Positions 55,390 through 63,223 of a DNA stretch of 64,000 nt are shown here, in pieces. The stretch covers positions 291,128 to 355,127 of the forward strand of contig JANWKT010000017.1 in assembly GCA_025451235.1 (NCBI GenBank), given 5' to 3'. The stretch comes from Flavobacteriales bacterium (GTDB taxonomy: Bacteria; Bacteroidota; Bacteroidia; CAIKAF01). The position numbers and the translations under genes are program-made. Numbering within the stretch: the first letter of the stretch is position 1; every line of letters begins with the position of its first letter. The notes under the pieces were generated by a model. The model was not told the origin of the DNA. It did no database searches and saw nothing but the letters and a program-made list of their open reading frames with translations.

Positions 55390-55434
55390 CTTGCTAAATT
55401 TTATGTCAGAATTGACAACAGTTAATTTAGCAAG
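55390..55434. promoter_or_regulatory. Nested inverted repeat upstream of dinB-dnaE2
   Basis: CTTGCTAAATT (55390-55400) and AATTTAGCAAG (55424-55434) are perfect 11-bp arms. Between them lies a second dyad TGTCA-GAAT-TGACA (55404-55417). The whole structure is 7 to 52 nt upstream of the dinB ATG, the right place for an SOS-type operator. The inner dyad nearly matches the one at 4786-4799. Confidence 0.55.
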
Positions 55435-55538
55435 TGAAACCATCTTTGCAAATAATTCTTTGACGAGTTTTTTGGCAAGTGCTTTTCTGGTTAAGAAATA
55501 CAACCTTATTAGTATAGCTTAGGGCAGATAAGGATGCA

Positions 55539-56252
55539 TTAAATATACATCCCCATAAATTCCCATGGGCCTGGTTCGGCTATTTCATCCAATGTTTTAA
55601 GGGGATCCAGTTGAAAAGTTTTCCATACGGGTTTTGCTTTTTCATCCTGCATAGGGTTGGTAGTGATGCTCATTTTACCCGCAGGGAAATTCACGCTTTT
55701 ATCTTCACCTTCAAACGAATTTCTCATGAACCATGAACTAGCATAGCCAATGAGTTCAAACTTACTTCTCTGTTTATTGAACCTGAATAAATATCTTTCG
55801 GTGCTGGATTCCCAGGTTCCCATGCTTGTCCAAAAATTAAATCCAATTCTTAATAAGCCTTTAGTAGTTATTTCAAGAATATGGAATGGGTCATCTGCAT
55901 ATGGATCTGATTTTACCAGAATAAAATCGGCATTTTGAAAATGCAATTGATAGGCACCTGTTGAATCGCCAAAGTAAATGGCCAGAATTCTTGGATTAAG
56001 ATCCGTATTTCCATATTCCGGGTCATTTTCAATTTTAGCTGTGTCGGTTCCCTGAACAACAAAAACCATGTCAACAATACCATCCGCATTTAAATCACCT
56101 GTTTGTTGATCCAGTAATTGATGATCAGGTGGCACTAGTTCATCAACTGTTTTCCCGGTTTTTTTAAGTTGAACGGCTTGTGCAACTGTTGAAACCGTAC
56201 AACTTAAAAAGAAGAATAGGGGAAGGATTTTTATCTTGATTATATTTTTCAT
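55539..56252 (-). CDS. Secreted protein, unknown function
   Basis: 237 residues from the ATG at 56252 (signal peptide MKNIIKIKILPLFFFLSCTV .. STVAQ); frames from 56276 or 56279 add a poor extension. GDLNADGIVDMVFVV is an FG-GAP/VCBS-like calcium loop at the start of the mature domain, followed by a beta-rich region with many Trp, Phe and Tyr. No enzyme motif. It stands alone between dinB and the VOC cluster. Confidence 0.72.
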   Translation of the reverse strand: MKNIIKIKILPLFFFLSCTVSTVAQAVQLKKTGKTVDELVPPDHQLLDQQTGDLNADGIVDMVFVVQGTDTAKIENDPEYGNTDLNPRILAIYFGDSTGAYQLHFQNADFILVKSDPYADDPFHILEITTKGLLRIGFNFWTSMGTWESSTERYLFRFNKQRSKFELIGYASSWFMRNSFEGEDKSVNFPAGKMSITTNPMQDEKAKPVWKTFQLDPLKTLDEIAEPGPWEFMGMYI

Positions 56253-56359
56253 CTGAGGTATGAGTATGATTTCCATCAATGGAATCTAAGGTATGGATTT
56301 TTTTAGTCCTTGCAAACCAATTCCGAGATGGTATCCCAATAATACCTCTTCCTCAAATA

Positions 56360-56785
56360 TTATTCCTTTTTCTTATTCGTCATCTCTTTCATAGATGGCT
56401 GAAGAAGGCTTACGCGGTTGCCTTCCGTGTCAAAAAAGGAAACATATAAACCAATTCCGGGAATTTCCATAGGCTCGCCTAATACTTTTCCTCCTGCGGC
56501 ATTTACTTCTTTGATCGATGCTTCAATATCATTCACCGCAATTACTACGGAGGGATATTGAGCCGGCATATCATCCGTTTTCATATAAAAACCCCCATTG
56601 ATGATTCCTGGTTTTTTGGGAGATCCATTTTCATCTGTTTCGGTAGTGTTCACTACCACATAATTTCCCATGTCTTCGCCTAACATCTGGGTTTGCCAAC
56701 CAAATACTTTGGTGTAAAAATCTGACATTCTTTTTCTATCTTCTGCAGGCATTTCAAAATGCACTACGGGATTCATTGTTTTCAT
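56360..56785 (-). CDS. VOC-family (glyoxalase-like) protein
   Basis: 141 residues. PVVHFEMPAEDRKRMSDFYT opens the first beta-alpha-beta-beta-beta unit and GIGLYVSFFDTEGNRVSLLQ closes the second, as in vicinal oxygen chelate proteins. His9, and a Glu replaced by Ser at the last strand, leave metal binding uncertain. It is the last gene in a run of VOC and AHSA1 genes. Function: small-molecule binding, isomerase or resistance; not assignable. Confidence 0.82.
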   Translation of the reverse strand: MKTMNPVVHFEMPAEDRKRMSDFYTKVFGWQTQMLGEDMGNYVVVNTTETDENGSPKKPGIINGGFYMKTDDMPAQYPSVVIAVNDIEASIKEVNAAGGKVLGEPMEIPGIGLYVSFFDTEGNRVSLLQPSMKEMTNKKKE

Positions 56786-56865
56786 TTGTTTTATATTTTA
56801 AAATTTTTCAACTCGTTTGTTTTTCTGCTCCTTACAGCATCGGTACTACATCGTGCTGGTGGTTT

Positions 56866-56928
56866 CCCGATAGCCATCGGAGCTTTTAGACGCTAGACGT
56901 TGGGCCTTTCACTTTTTGCCTAACGTCT
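56866..56928. repeat. Intergenic dyads (CCCGATAGCCATCGG and GACGT hairpin)
   Basis: CCCGATAGCCATCGG (56866-56880) is a relative of the dyads at 6595, 34826 and 39340. It is followed by AGACGTTGGGC (56895-56905) and GCCTAACGTCT (56918-56928), an 11-bp stem with one G-T pair around a 12-nt loop. Both lie between two genes of the same strand. Confidence 0.5.
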
Positions 56929-56940
56929 AAAATCTAATGC

Positions 56941-57363
56941 CTATTTTTCCGAAAGTTCTTTTACCTTTTCTAATGCTTTCGGAAAAGTTTTGCTGAAATA
57001 CTCCTCAAACTCAGCAGTTGAATCCATTTCAACCTGGAGATGAGTAATTCCATTGGTCTCCTTTAACATATAATCTTCATGAGCACCCGCCCATTCCTTT
57101 TGTTCCTCTACACCATTCTTTACTTCGCCTAAATGCTCAAATGACATGAACTCCGGCTCGTTCTTTTTGGCGATCTTGCTCACCATACCATCTCCGGTTT
57201 CATTCAGGAATAGAACTTTGGAACCTTCCTTCCAATCAGTTTCCGCATGGGATCCTTCAGAGAAAACACTGGTCCAGCTTCTATAGCTGGCATCGTCCCA
57301 CAGTACATTCCATACTTTTTCGCGGGGGGCATTGATATCGACGGAAAAATTTATTTTTTTCAT
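56941..57363 (-). CDS. SRPBCC/AHSA1-like protein
   Basis: 140 residues with the START/AHSA1 pattern: FSVDINAPREKVWNVLWDDA, YRSWTSVFSEGSHAETDWKE, GSKVLFLNETGDGM and a C-terminal helix (EYFSKTFPKALEKVKELSE). These proteins have a deep hydrophobic cavity for a lipid or aromatic ligand. It lies between two VOC genes on the same strand, 33 nt after the upstream one. Confidence 0.82.
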   Translation of the reverse strand: MKKINFSVDINAPREKVWNVLWDDASYRSWTSVFSEGSHAETDWKEGSKVLFLNETGDGMVSKIAKKNEPEFMSFEHLGEVKNGVEEQKEWAGAHEDYMLKETNGITHLQVEMDSTAEFEEYFSKTFPKALEKVKELSEK

Positions 57364-57396
57364 ACTTGCTTATTTTAATTTGTTACAAAAAAATGT

Positions 57397-57804
57397 TTAG
57401 TTCTTTGGCATAGCAGACATATCAATATAAAACATTTCCCATAGGTGTCCGTTAATGTCCTGGAAACTTCTTACATACATCCAACCATGATCTTGTGTTT
57501 CGTTAGACTGAGATCCGCCGGCTTTGAGTGCTTTCTCATATAACTCATCCACCTTAGCTTTGCTTTCTACCGATAAAGCTACGATTACCTCTGTGCTTGT
57601 TGCAGTATCACAAATTTCTTTTTTAGTAAAGGTTTTAAAAAACTTTTCTACTAAAAGCATGGCAAAAATATTTTCACCTATGATCATGCAAGTTGCATTT
57701 TCATCTGTAAATTGCGCATTGAAGGTAAAATCAAGTTTTGTAAAGAACTCGATCGTTTTTTTGAGGTCTTTTACAGGGAGGTTTACGAATATTTGCTTTG
57801 TCAT
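57397..57804 (-). CDS. VOC-family (glyoxalase/bleomycin-resistance-like) protein
   Basis: 135 residues. IFVNLPVKDLKKTIEFFTKL and SFQDINGHLWEMFYIDMSAM define the two VOC units; the final Glu in HLWEM is a metal-ligand position. This subfamily is common in Bacteroidota and is a paralogue of the gene at 58341 (NLPVKxxKKxxEFFxxLxFxFN.., DxxGHxWxxxYxDMxxMP). Located 11 nt after the AHSA1 gene at 57816. Confidence 0.85.
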   Translation of the reverse strand: MTKQIFVNLPVKDLKKTIEFFTKLDFTFNAQFTDENATCMIIGENIFAMLLVEKFFKTFTKKEICDTATSTEVIVALSVESKAKVDELYEKALKAGGSQSNETQDHGWMYVRSFQDINGHLWEMFYIDMSAMPKN

Positions 57805-57815
57805 TGCGTTGTTTT

Positions 57816-58295
57816 TTATTTTATATTTTCTTCGAGTTTATCAAAACATTGTTGCCAGCCTTTTTCACAATCTTCTAGTATTTCAGGTGGCAGGCCTTTG
57901 TGATCCAAGGTCATTTTTGTTTTTCCATTTACTTCTTCGAAAGTGAGGGTCACCAGCAATTCAAGGGGCCAGTTTCCAGGCATGTTGAGATCAGCAGCAG
58001 GAATAATATTCCCTTTTTCATCCGAAAAACTATCAGTACAAACCAGTTTCTTTTGAGGGATGATTTCTTTGTAGGTGCCGGTTGACCACATGTCAACCCC
58101 TTCAGGAGAACGCATGCAGTGGAGGTATTTGCCTCCTACTTTTAGGTCAATAGAAGCGGAAGGGCAGGTATACCCTTTTGGTCCCCACCATTTTTTACAT
58201 TCCTCTGGTTTTGTAAATGCATCCCATACTTTATTTACTGGCAGATCAAACACTCTTGTGATGATCAGTGCTTTGTTATCTGTTGTTGTTGTCAT
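57816..58295 (-). CDS. SRPBCC/AHSA1-family protein
   Basis: 159 residues. ITRVFDLPVNKVWDAFTKPE, CKKWWGPKGYTCPSASIDLK, VGGKYLHCMRSPEG and GWQQCFDKLEENI are the standard activator-of-Hsp90-homologue (AHSA1-like) START signature. It would bind a hydrophobic small ligand in the cytosol. It is a divergent relative of the gene at 56941 and sits in the same run. Confidence 0.88.
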   Translation of the reverse strand: MTTTTDNKALIITRVFDLPVNKVWDAFTKPEECKKWWGPKGYTCPSASIDLKVGGKYLHCMRSPEGVDMWSTGTYKEIIPQKKLVCTDSFSDEKGNIIPAADLNMPGNWPLELLVTLTFEEVNGKTKMTLDHKGLPPEILEDCEKGWQQCFDKLEENIK

Positions 58296-58340
58296 GATAT
58301 TTGGGGTTTTAATGATTAATTCTTATTTATTTTCAAGTTT

Positions 58341-58760
58341 TTATTGTCCTTTTGGCATTTTATTCATGTCCATATATAAGGGATTCCATCGGTGACCATC
58401 CAGATCAGTAAATCCGCAGCCATACATCCACCCTTGGATCTCTGCAGGTTTACCAAAAATAGTTCCGCCGGCAGCTTCAACCTTCCTGGCCATTTCATCT
58501 ACTTCTTCTTTTGATTCAGCATCAAAAGAAATGAGTACCTCATTGCTTTGATTTGTATCGGTAATATTATTTTTTATGAAGTCCTGGAACATGGATTCTT
58601 CAAAAAGCATAATTATTATATTTTTAGTACCCACCATTAAGGATGCATGCTGATCGTTGCCGTCGTATTTCGTGTTAAAAGAGAATCCCAGATTGGTGAA
58701 AAACTCTTTCGACTTCTTTACGTTTTTCACAGGTAAATTAAACCATATTTCGTTTGCCAT
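58341..58760 (-). CDS. VOC-family protein
   Basis: 139 residues, paralogue of the gene at 57397: IWFNLPVKNVKKSKEFFTNL, EVLISFDAESKEEVDEMARK, FTDLDGHRWNPLYMDMNKMP. The residue after W in the last strand is Asn rather than Glu, so metal binding may be lost here. The two paralogues flank an AHSA1 gene, which suggests a past local duplication. Confidence 0.85.
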   Translation of the reverse strand: MANEIWFNLPVKNVKKSKEFFTNLGFSFNTKYDGNDQHASLMVGTKNIIIMLFEESMFQDFIKNNITDTNQSNEVLISFDAESKEEVDEMARKVEAAGGTIFGKPAEIQGWMYGCGFTDLDGHRWNPLYMDMNKMPKGQ

Positions 58761-58866
58761 CGTTGTTATTTTTAACTTATTATAATTATTCGCGTACTAT
58801 TATTTCAAATGTAGAGGTTTTTAAAAACCACTTATGTTATTAAATGATAATTTCTATCGGGGTTTT

Positions 58867-59280
58867 TTATTGCGGATGTTTATTGTAATAGAAGATCCAA
58901 TCCATTCCATATTTATCCGTAAGGGTCCCGATGGTCCCTCCGAAAAATTCATGCAACGGACGGGTAACTTTACCCCCCTTGGAAAGATGTAAAAAGGAGG
59001 CTTGCATTTCGACTTCGGAGCTACAGTTCAATGATAAGGAAACCTTGTTCCCTTTTTCAGATACCTCTGGCGAACCCATATCAGATCCTAACAAGACCAA
59101 TCCATTGTTAGAAAGCCGGGCATGTAAAATATGGGTTTGCATATTGTCTGGCCAATCATCGGCCATGGGTGAGTCTTTCACTGTTTGCAGACTCAGCTCA
59201 CCTCCTAAACATTCCTGGTAGAATGTCATGGCTTCTTTACAATTGCCATGGAAGGTTATGTAAGGATTAATTTCTGTCAT
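58867..59280 (-). CDS. PhnB-like VOC-family protein
   Basis: 137 residues from the ATG at 59280 (MTEINPYITFHGNCKEAMTF); longer upstream frames reach into the divergent promoter and are not credible. YQECLGGELSLQTVKDSPM and GTLTDKYGMDWIFYYN match the PhnB/DUF899-like glyoxalase group (3-demethylubiquinone methyltransferase-like). A TATGTTTG -7 box at 59315-59308 (minus) precedes it. It is the promoter-proximal gene of the VOC/AHSA1 run. Confidence 0.85.
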   Translation of the reverse strand: MTEINPYITFHGNCKEAMTFYQECLGGELSLQTVKDSPMADDWPDNMQTHILHARLSNNGLVLLGSDMGSPEVSEKGNKVSLSLNCSSEVEMQASFLHLSKGGKVTRPLHEFFGGTIGTLTDKYGMDWIFYYNKHPQ

Positions 59281-59363
59281 ATTTTTTATGTTATTGATTT
59301 GATACCGCAAACATAGGTGGAGTATTTTAAACTCAGGTGGTGTAAATGCGGCAATTTTAGGGG

Positions 59364-59394
59364 TTGATTGCGACAAGTTTCTTGCATACATTTG
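59364..59394 (+). promoter_or_regulatory. Promoter of the GlxA-type regulator gene
   Basis: TTG at 59364-59366, a 20-nt spacer and TACATTTG at 59387-59394, an exact match to the Bacteroidota consensus. The ATG at 59412 leaves a leader of only about 10 nt. Confidence 0.7.
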
Positions 59395-59411
59395 TGGTAT
59401 AATATGATTGT

Positions 59412-60389
59412 ATGAAACATATATCGATCTTGATTCCAAAGGGTGCTATTTTAGGAAGCCTGGAGGGTTCCCGCCAATTATTTAGCCAGGTAAATGAGTT
59501 TTTGAAGGCCGAAGGAGCTCCTCCTTTATTTAAAGTACAATTGGTTGGACTTAGTATGGAAACTCCGGTAAGTGGAGGCTTATTTACCGTAAACGCAAGC
59601 GTGCTATTGGAAGAGGTAAAAAAAACAGATCTGATCATTATACCCGCCATAGATGGAGACCTGCAAAAAGCCATTGAGGAGAACAAAGATTTTATTCCCT
59701 GGATCATCCAGCAATATAAGAATGGTGCTGAAGTGGCCAGTTTATGTTTAGGTGCTTTTTTATTGGCTGCTACCGGCTTATTGAATGGAAGACAATGTGC
59801 CACCCATTGGATGGCTGCCAATGCCTTCCGCCAAATGTTCCCGGAAGTGAACCTGGTTACTGAAAAAATTATTACCGAAGAGCATGGGATCTATTCGAGT
59901 GGAGGGGCATTTTCATACCTGAACCTGATCCTGCATTTAATTGAAAAATATGCAGGACATGACATGGCGGTACTTTCAGCCAAGATATTTGCCATTGAAA
60001 TTGAACGTACCAGCCAATCCTCCTTTATGATATTCCAAGGACAAAAAGAACATAGGGATGATGAGGTAAAAAAAGTACAGGAATTTATAGAAGCTAATTT
60101 TAAGGACAAACTCACCGTTGAACAATTGGCCGATATGTTTGGAATCGGTCGCCGGAGCTTTGAAAGGAGATTTAAAAAGGCGACCAGCAATACTGTTGTG
60201 GAATATATCCAGCGTGTAAAAGTGGAGGTCTCCAAAAAAAGCTTCGAGACCAGTAGAAAAAATATCAATGAAGTAATGTTCGAGGTGGGTTATTCCGATA
60301 CCAAGGCATTCAGGGATGTGTTTAAAAAGATTACCGGCTTAACACCACTGGATTATAGAAATAAATATAATAAGGAAGCCGTGGCATAA
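59412..60389 (+). CDS. GlxA-type AraC-family regulator with DJ-1/PfpI domain
   Basis: 325 residues. Residues 1-190 are a DJ-1/PfpI domain with ASLCLGAFLLAATGLLNGRQ (nucleophile-elbow Cys) and CATHW, as in GlxA/FtrA regulators. Residues 218-322 are an AraC HTH pair (LTVEQLADMFGIGRRSFERR, INEVMFEVGYSDTKAFRDVF). It is divergent from the VOC/AHSA1 run (132-bp gap with a promoter on each strand) and is the obvious candidate to control it. The ligand sensed by the first domain is unknown. Confidence 0.92.
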   Translation: MKHISILIPKGAILGSLEGSRQLFSQVNEFLKAEGAPPLFKVQLVGLSMETPVSGGLFTVNASVLLEEVKKTDLIIIPAIDGDLQKAIEENKDFIPWIIQQYKNGAEVASLCLGAFLLAATGLLNGRQCATHWMAANAFRQMFPEVNLVTEKIITEEHGIYSSGGAFSYLNLILHLIEKYAGHDMAVLSAKIFAIEIERTSQSSFMIFQGQKEHRDDEVKKVQEFIEANFKDKLTVEQLADMFGIGRRSFERRFKKATSNTVVEYIQRVKVEVSKKSFETSRKNINEVMFEVGYSDTKAFRDVFKKITGLTPLDYRNKYNKEAVA

Positions 60390-60393
60390 AGGA

Positions 60394-62325
60394 TCAATAG
60401 ATCATTTTATTTTCTATCAATGCATTTGTATAGGTTTGGAGAAACGCTTTCAACCGCTTGGATAATTTATCGACTACTTCCGGTTGTTCATCCATGATAT
60501 TTGTATTGAATTCACGTTTAGGATTCATTCTATATAAGGCCGTTATCTTTCCATCGAACATTTCCAGAACATATTGGTTGTCCATAATATAATTATAACC
60601 TGATACGTAGGCATAGGTAAAATGCTCCTCATCGCGGAAAATACCATTGCCAAACGAATAATAGGGTTTGGGATAATGCACATAGTCCAAAATGGTTGGC
60701 ACAATATCTATATGCTGCACCGGACCATTTACTTCACCCCTGAAAAAGCTATCCGTTGGATGATAGAAGATCAAGGGTACATGCAGGCGATTAATGTTTT
60801 GGTTGGAGTTCACATTTAAAGCCGGACCACAATGATCAGCCGTAATAATGAATAAAGTATTTTTAAACCATTTCTCTTTTTCTGCCTGCTTAAAAAATTG
60901 TCTTAACGAATGATCGGCATATTGAACGCTATTCAATACCAGGTCAGGATGCTGAGGATAGGTTTTGGCATAGTATGCTGGAACTTCATAAGGATGATGG
61001 GAACTCAAAGAGAATAAAGCGGCCAGGAATGGAGGTTTCATCTTATTTACCTCACTATTGGTAAAAAGGAAGAAAGGCTCGTCATAAATTCCCCAATGAC
61101 TATTGTCTTCTGTTTTACCTTTGTACTCGTTCTTGCCAAAATATTTTTCAAATCCTGAGGCATAAGCAAAATTATCCAGGTTAAAAGTTCCATTATGCCC
61201 TCCGTGAAAATAAGCACTTGAATAGCCCATTTCTTTCAAATAAGCCGCCAACCCTTTATAATTGTTAGATTGATAAACTGACGACAAAAAACTCTCTTCT
61301 GTTTGAGCAGGGATACCTGCCAATATCGCAGGGATACCATCAATGGAACGCATGCCATTGGCATTCATTTGAGTAAACCTCAGGGAATGTTTGGTTAAAG
61401 AATCCAGGAAGGGTGTTGCACTGGTGGTACCATACTGACCTGTGTATTCTGCCGAATAACTTTCCATAATGATGAGAAAAATATTGTCCTTTTCATCTAT
61501 GTCGGCAGGTAGAATGGTATCGTTCAAAGGTTGTTTTAAATAAGTAAAATGTTTTTCCAGTTCTGTTTCGCCAAAATAATTTAATGGCTTTAATCCGGGA
61601 TGGAAAATGGAATGAAGAATACTGAAGGGTGTATTGATCACCAATGGCGTCCACGAGGGAGGCACATATTTACCTGCATGAATAGGTGCAAGGGGATATT
61701 TTTGCAAACCACCCCGAATAGCTAAGAAACTAAGTCCACCCATGAACAGAAACAATAGAAATTGAATTAAAAAGTTACGGGTGGGTTTTGGACGGACGGA
61801 AAAATCACGGAGGTCTTTCTTCTTAGGGGTTCGTTTTGTTCGCCGGTAGAAAAACTCGGTAACCAGAAGTATTACCAAAGCAATGGGGGTAAGGTACCAG
61901 AAGTCGACCAGGTAGGCGGGAAGGAGCCGGATAAAATCTCCCATGAAATCCAATAACTCAGCAGTTCCATGACGCATGGAGAAGCTATAATATTCCGCAT
62001 CCCCAATCATGATGATGAATAAACTGCCATTTACCAGATAGAATAAAACTTTACATATCACCTGGTACCCTTTACGATTTCTGAATTCAAAGGGAAGAAT
62101 ATGAAGCAGGATGAAGAGTATATTGGTATAAACAATGGCGGAAATGTCAAACCTTAATCCATAGAAACAACATTGGACCAATCCCCAGAAATCAGTTGCA
62201 GGGAATAAATGCCGGTTAGAGAAATAAAAATAAAAACGTGCTACTGTATACAACCAGAGAATAACCAATATTCTTTTGGCCAATACTGCCGGATAATGTA
62301 ATTCGTTTTTAAGTGAGATCTTCAT
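60394..62325 (-). CDS. LtaS-like phosphoglycerol transferase (sulfatase fold)
   Basis: 643 residues. Five membrane helices (about 15-165) precede a sulfatase-fold extracellular domain: NIFLIIMESYSAEYTG (first metal Glu), NANGMRSIDGIPAILAGIPA with a Ser in the nucleophile position, HGGHNGTFNLDNFAYASGFE, and IITADHCGPALN (metal Asp and His). LtaS enzymes transfer glycerol-phosphate from phosphatidylglycerol; Gram-negative members modify lipids or glycans with phosphoglycerol or phosphoethanolamine. It lies 4 nt after a GDPD gene in the same operon. Confidence 0.87.
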   Translation of the reverse strand: MKISLKNELHYPAVLAKRILVILWLYTVARFYFYFSNRHLFPATDFWGLVQCCFYGLRFDISAIVYTNILFILLHILPFEFRNRKGYQVICKVLFYLVNGSLFIIMIGDAEYYSFSMRHGTAELLDFMGDFIRLLPAYLVDFWYLTPIALVILLVTEFFYRRTKRTPKKKDLRDFSVRPKPTRNFLIQFLLFLFMGGLSFLAIRGGLQKYPLAPIHAGKYVPPSWTPLVINTPFSILHSIFHPGLKPLNYFGETELEKHFTYLKQPLNDTILPADIDEKDNIFLIIMESYSAEYTGQYGTTSATPFLDSLTKHSLRFTQMNANGMRSIDGIPAILAGIPAQTEESFLSSVYQSNNYKGLAAYLKEMGYSSAYFHGGHNGTFNLDNFAYASGFEKYFGKNEYKGKTEDNSHWGIYDEPFFLFTNSEVNKMKPPFLAALFSLSSHHPYEVPAYYAKTYPQHPDLVLNSVQYADHSLRQFFKQAEKEKWFKNTLFIITADHCGPALNVNSNQNINRLHVPLIFYHPTDSFFRGEVNGPVQHIDIVPTILDYVHYPKPYYSFGNGIFRDEEHFTYAYVSGYNYIMDNQYVLEMFDGKITALYRMNPKREFNTNIMDEQPEVVDKLSKRLKAFLQTYTNALIENKMIY

Positions 62326-62329
62326 TCCG

Positions 62330-63223
62330 CTAATACTTCCTTAATTTTTTTACCAGGTCGTTGATTTTATCGGTTTGTATATAGTCCGGATGCAGCAGGA
62401 TGGTTTTGGAATTTTGCCTTTTGGTTCGCGGACCCCATAAAGATACTTTTAAACCTTTATCATGGGCCAGTTGAACCGTTTCTTTGCTTGCTTTGGTATA
62501 TTTGATGGTGATCCCATAAAATTTATTTTCTGAGGCAATTTTGATCCCATTCTCAAATTCTGTGGTATATAAAAACAGCTTCAATGTACTGTCTTTGGCT
62601 TGTATGGTTTGCAACATGAAAGGGTTCATACTTTCTATACATACATTGTTGGCGGTATTTGTTCTATGCAGGATATTTACCAATTCATGCCCATAATCCA
62701 CTATGTATTTCGCTTCATCCAATCCACCCTGGTATAATTTTAGGTCGAGGACAAAAACCCCTTCAGGCCTGATGGATTTGAGCTCGGTGAGCATGTCCTC
62801 CAGGCCCACTATGGGGTGTTTTCCTGGAGAGAAATGATAGAAAGAGGAGGCATAGGTATATTGGATTAACTCGTCATACCTATGTTCGATCACCTTTCCT
62901 TTACCATTGGTTTTGTGCTGGAGCTTCTCGTCATGGAACAATACAAGCTTACCGTCGGATGACATTTGAATATCCATTTCCACTCCATCCAATTCCGGAT
63001 CCTTCAGCGCCTTTTTAAAACCTGCCTTTGTGTTGAGTGGAACGAAGGAGAACATATTTTGAATACCAGGCCCCCCATGACCAATGGAGGTGATCTTTCC
63101 GTTGCTCAGGTTGTCGATCTTTTCTGGAGTGGATATACACGAATAAAAAATTGCCAGACAAAAAATCCCGAGAAGCTTTTGCAGGGCTGGAGCTTTTTTT
63201 GTACAGGTAAAAAGATCATTCAT
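62330..63223 (-). CDS. Glycerophosphodiester phosphodiesterase lipoprotein
   Basis: 297 residues. An N-terminal lipobox (IFYSC) suggests lipid anchoring. GHGGPG (first His), DGVEMDIQMSSDGKLVLFHD (Glu, Asp and His) and VFVLDLK are the GDPD TIM-barrel motifs. It hydrolyses glycerophosphodiesters to sn-glycerol-3-phosphate and an alcohol. Together with the LtaS-like transferase it could turn over a phosphoglycerol-decorated envelope polymer or lipid. It overlaps the upstream SRPBCC gene by 8 bp. Confidence 0.9.
   Translation of the reverse strand: MNDLFTCTKKAPALQKLLGIFCLAIFYSCISTPEKIDNLSNGKITSIGHGGPGIQNMFSFVPLNTKAGFKKALKDPELDGVEMDIQMSSDGKLVLFHDEKLQHKTNGKGKVIEHRYDELIQYTYASSFYHFSPGKHPIVGLEDMLTELKSIRPEGVFVLDLKLYQGGLDEAKYIVDYGHELVNILHRTNTANNVCIESMNPFMLQTIQAKDSTLKLFLYTTEFENGIKIASENKFYGITIKYTKASKETVQLAHDKGLKVSLWGPRTKRQNSKTILLHPDYIQTDKINDLVKKLRKY

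Noticed and set aside
59281..59439. 53-codon upstream extension of the PhnB-like gene
   Set aside because: It crosses the divergent promoter region and overlaps the start of the GlxA gene; the ATG at 59280 gives the normal family length.
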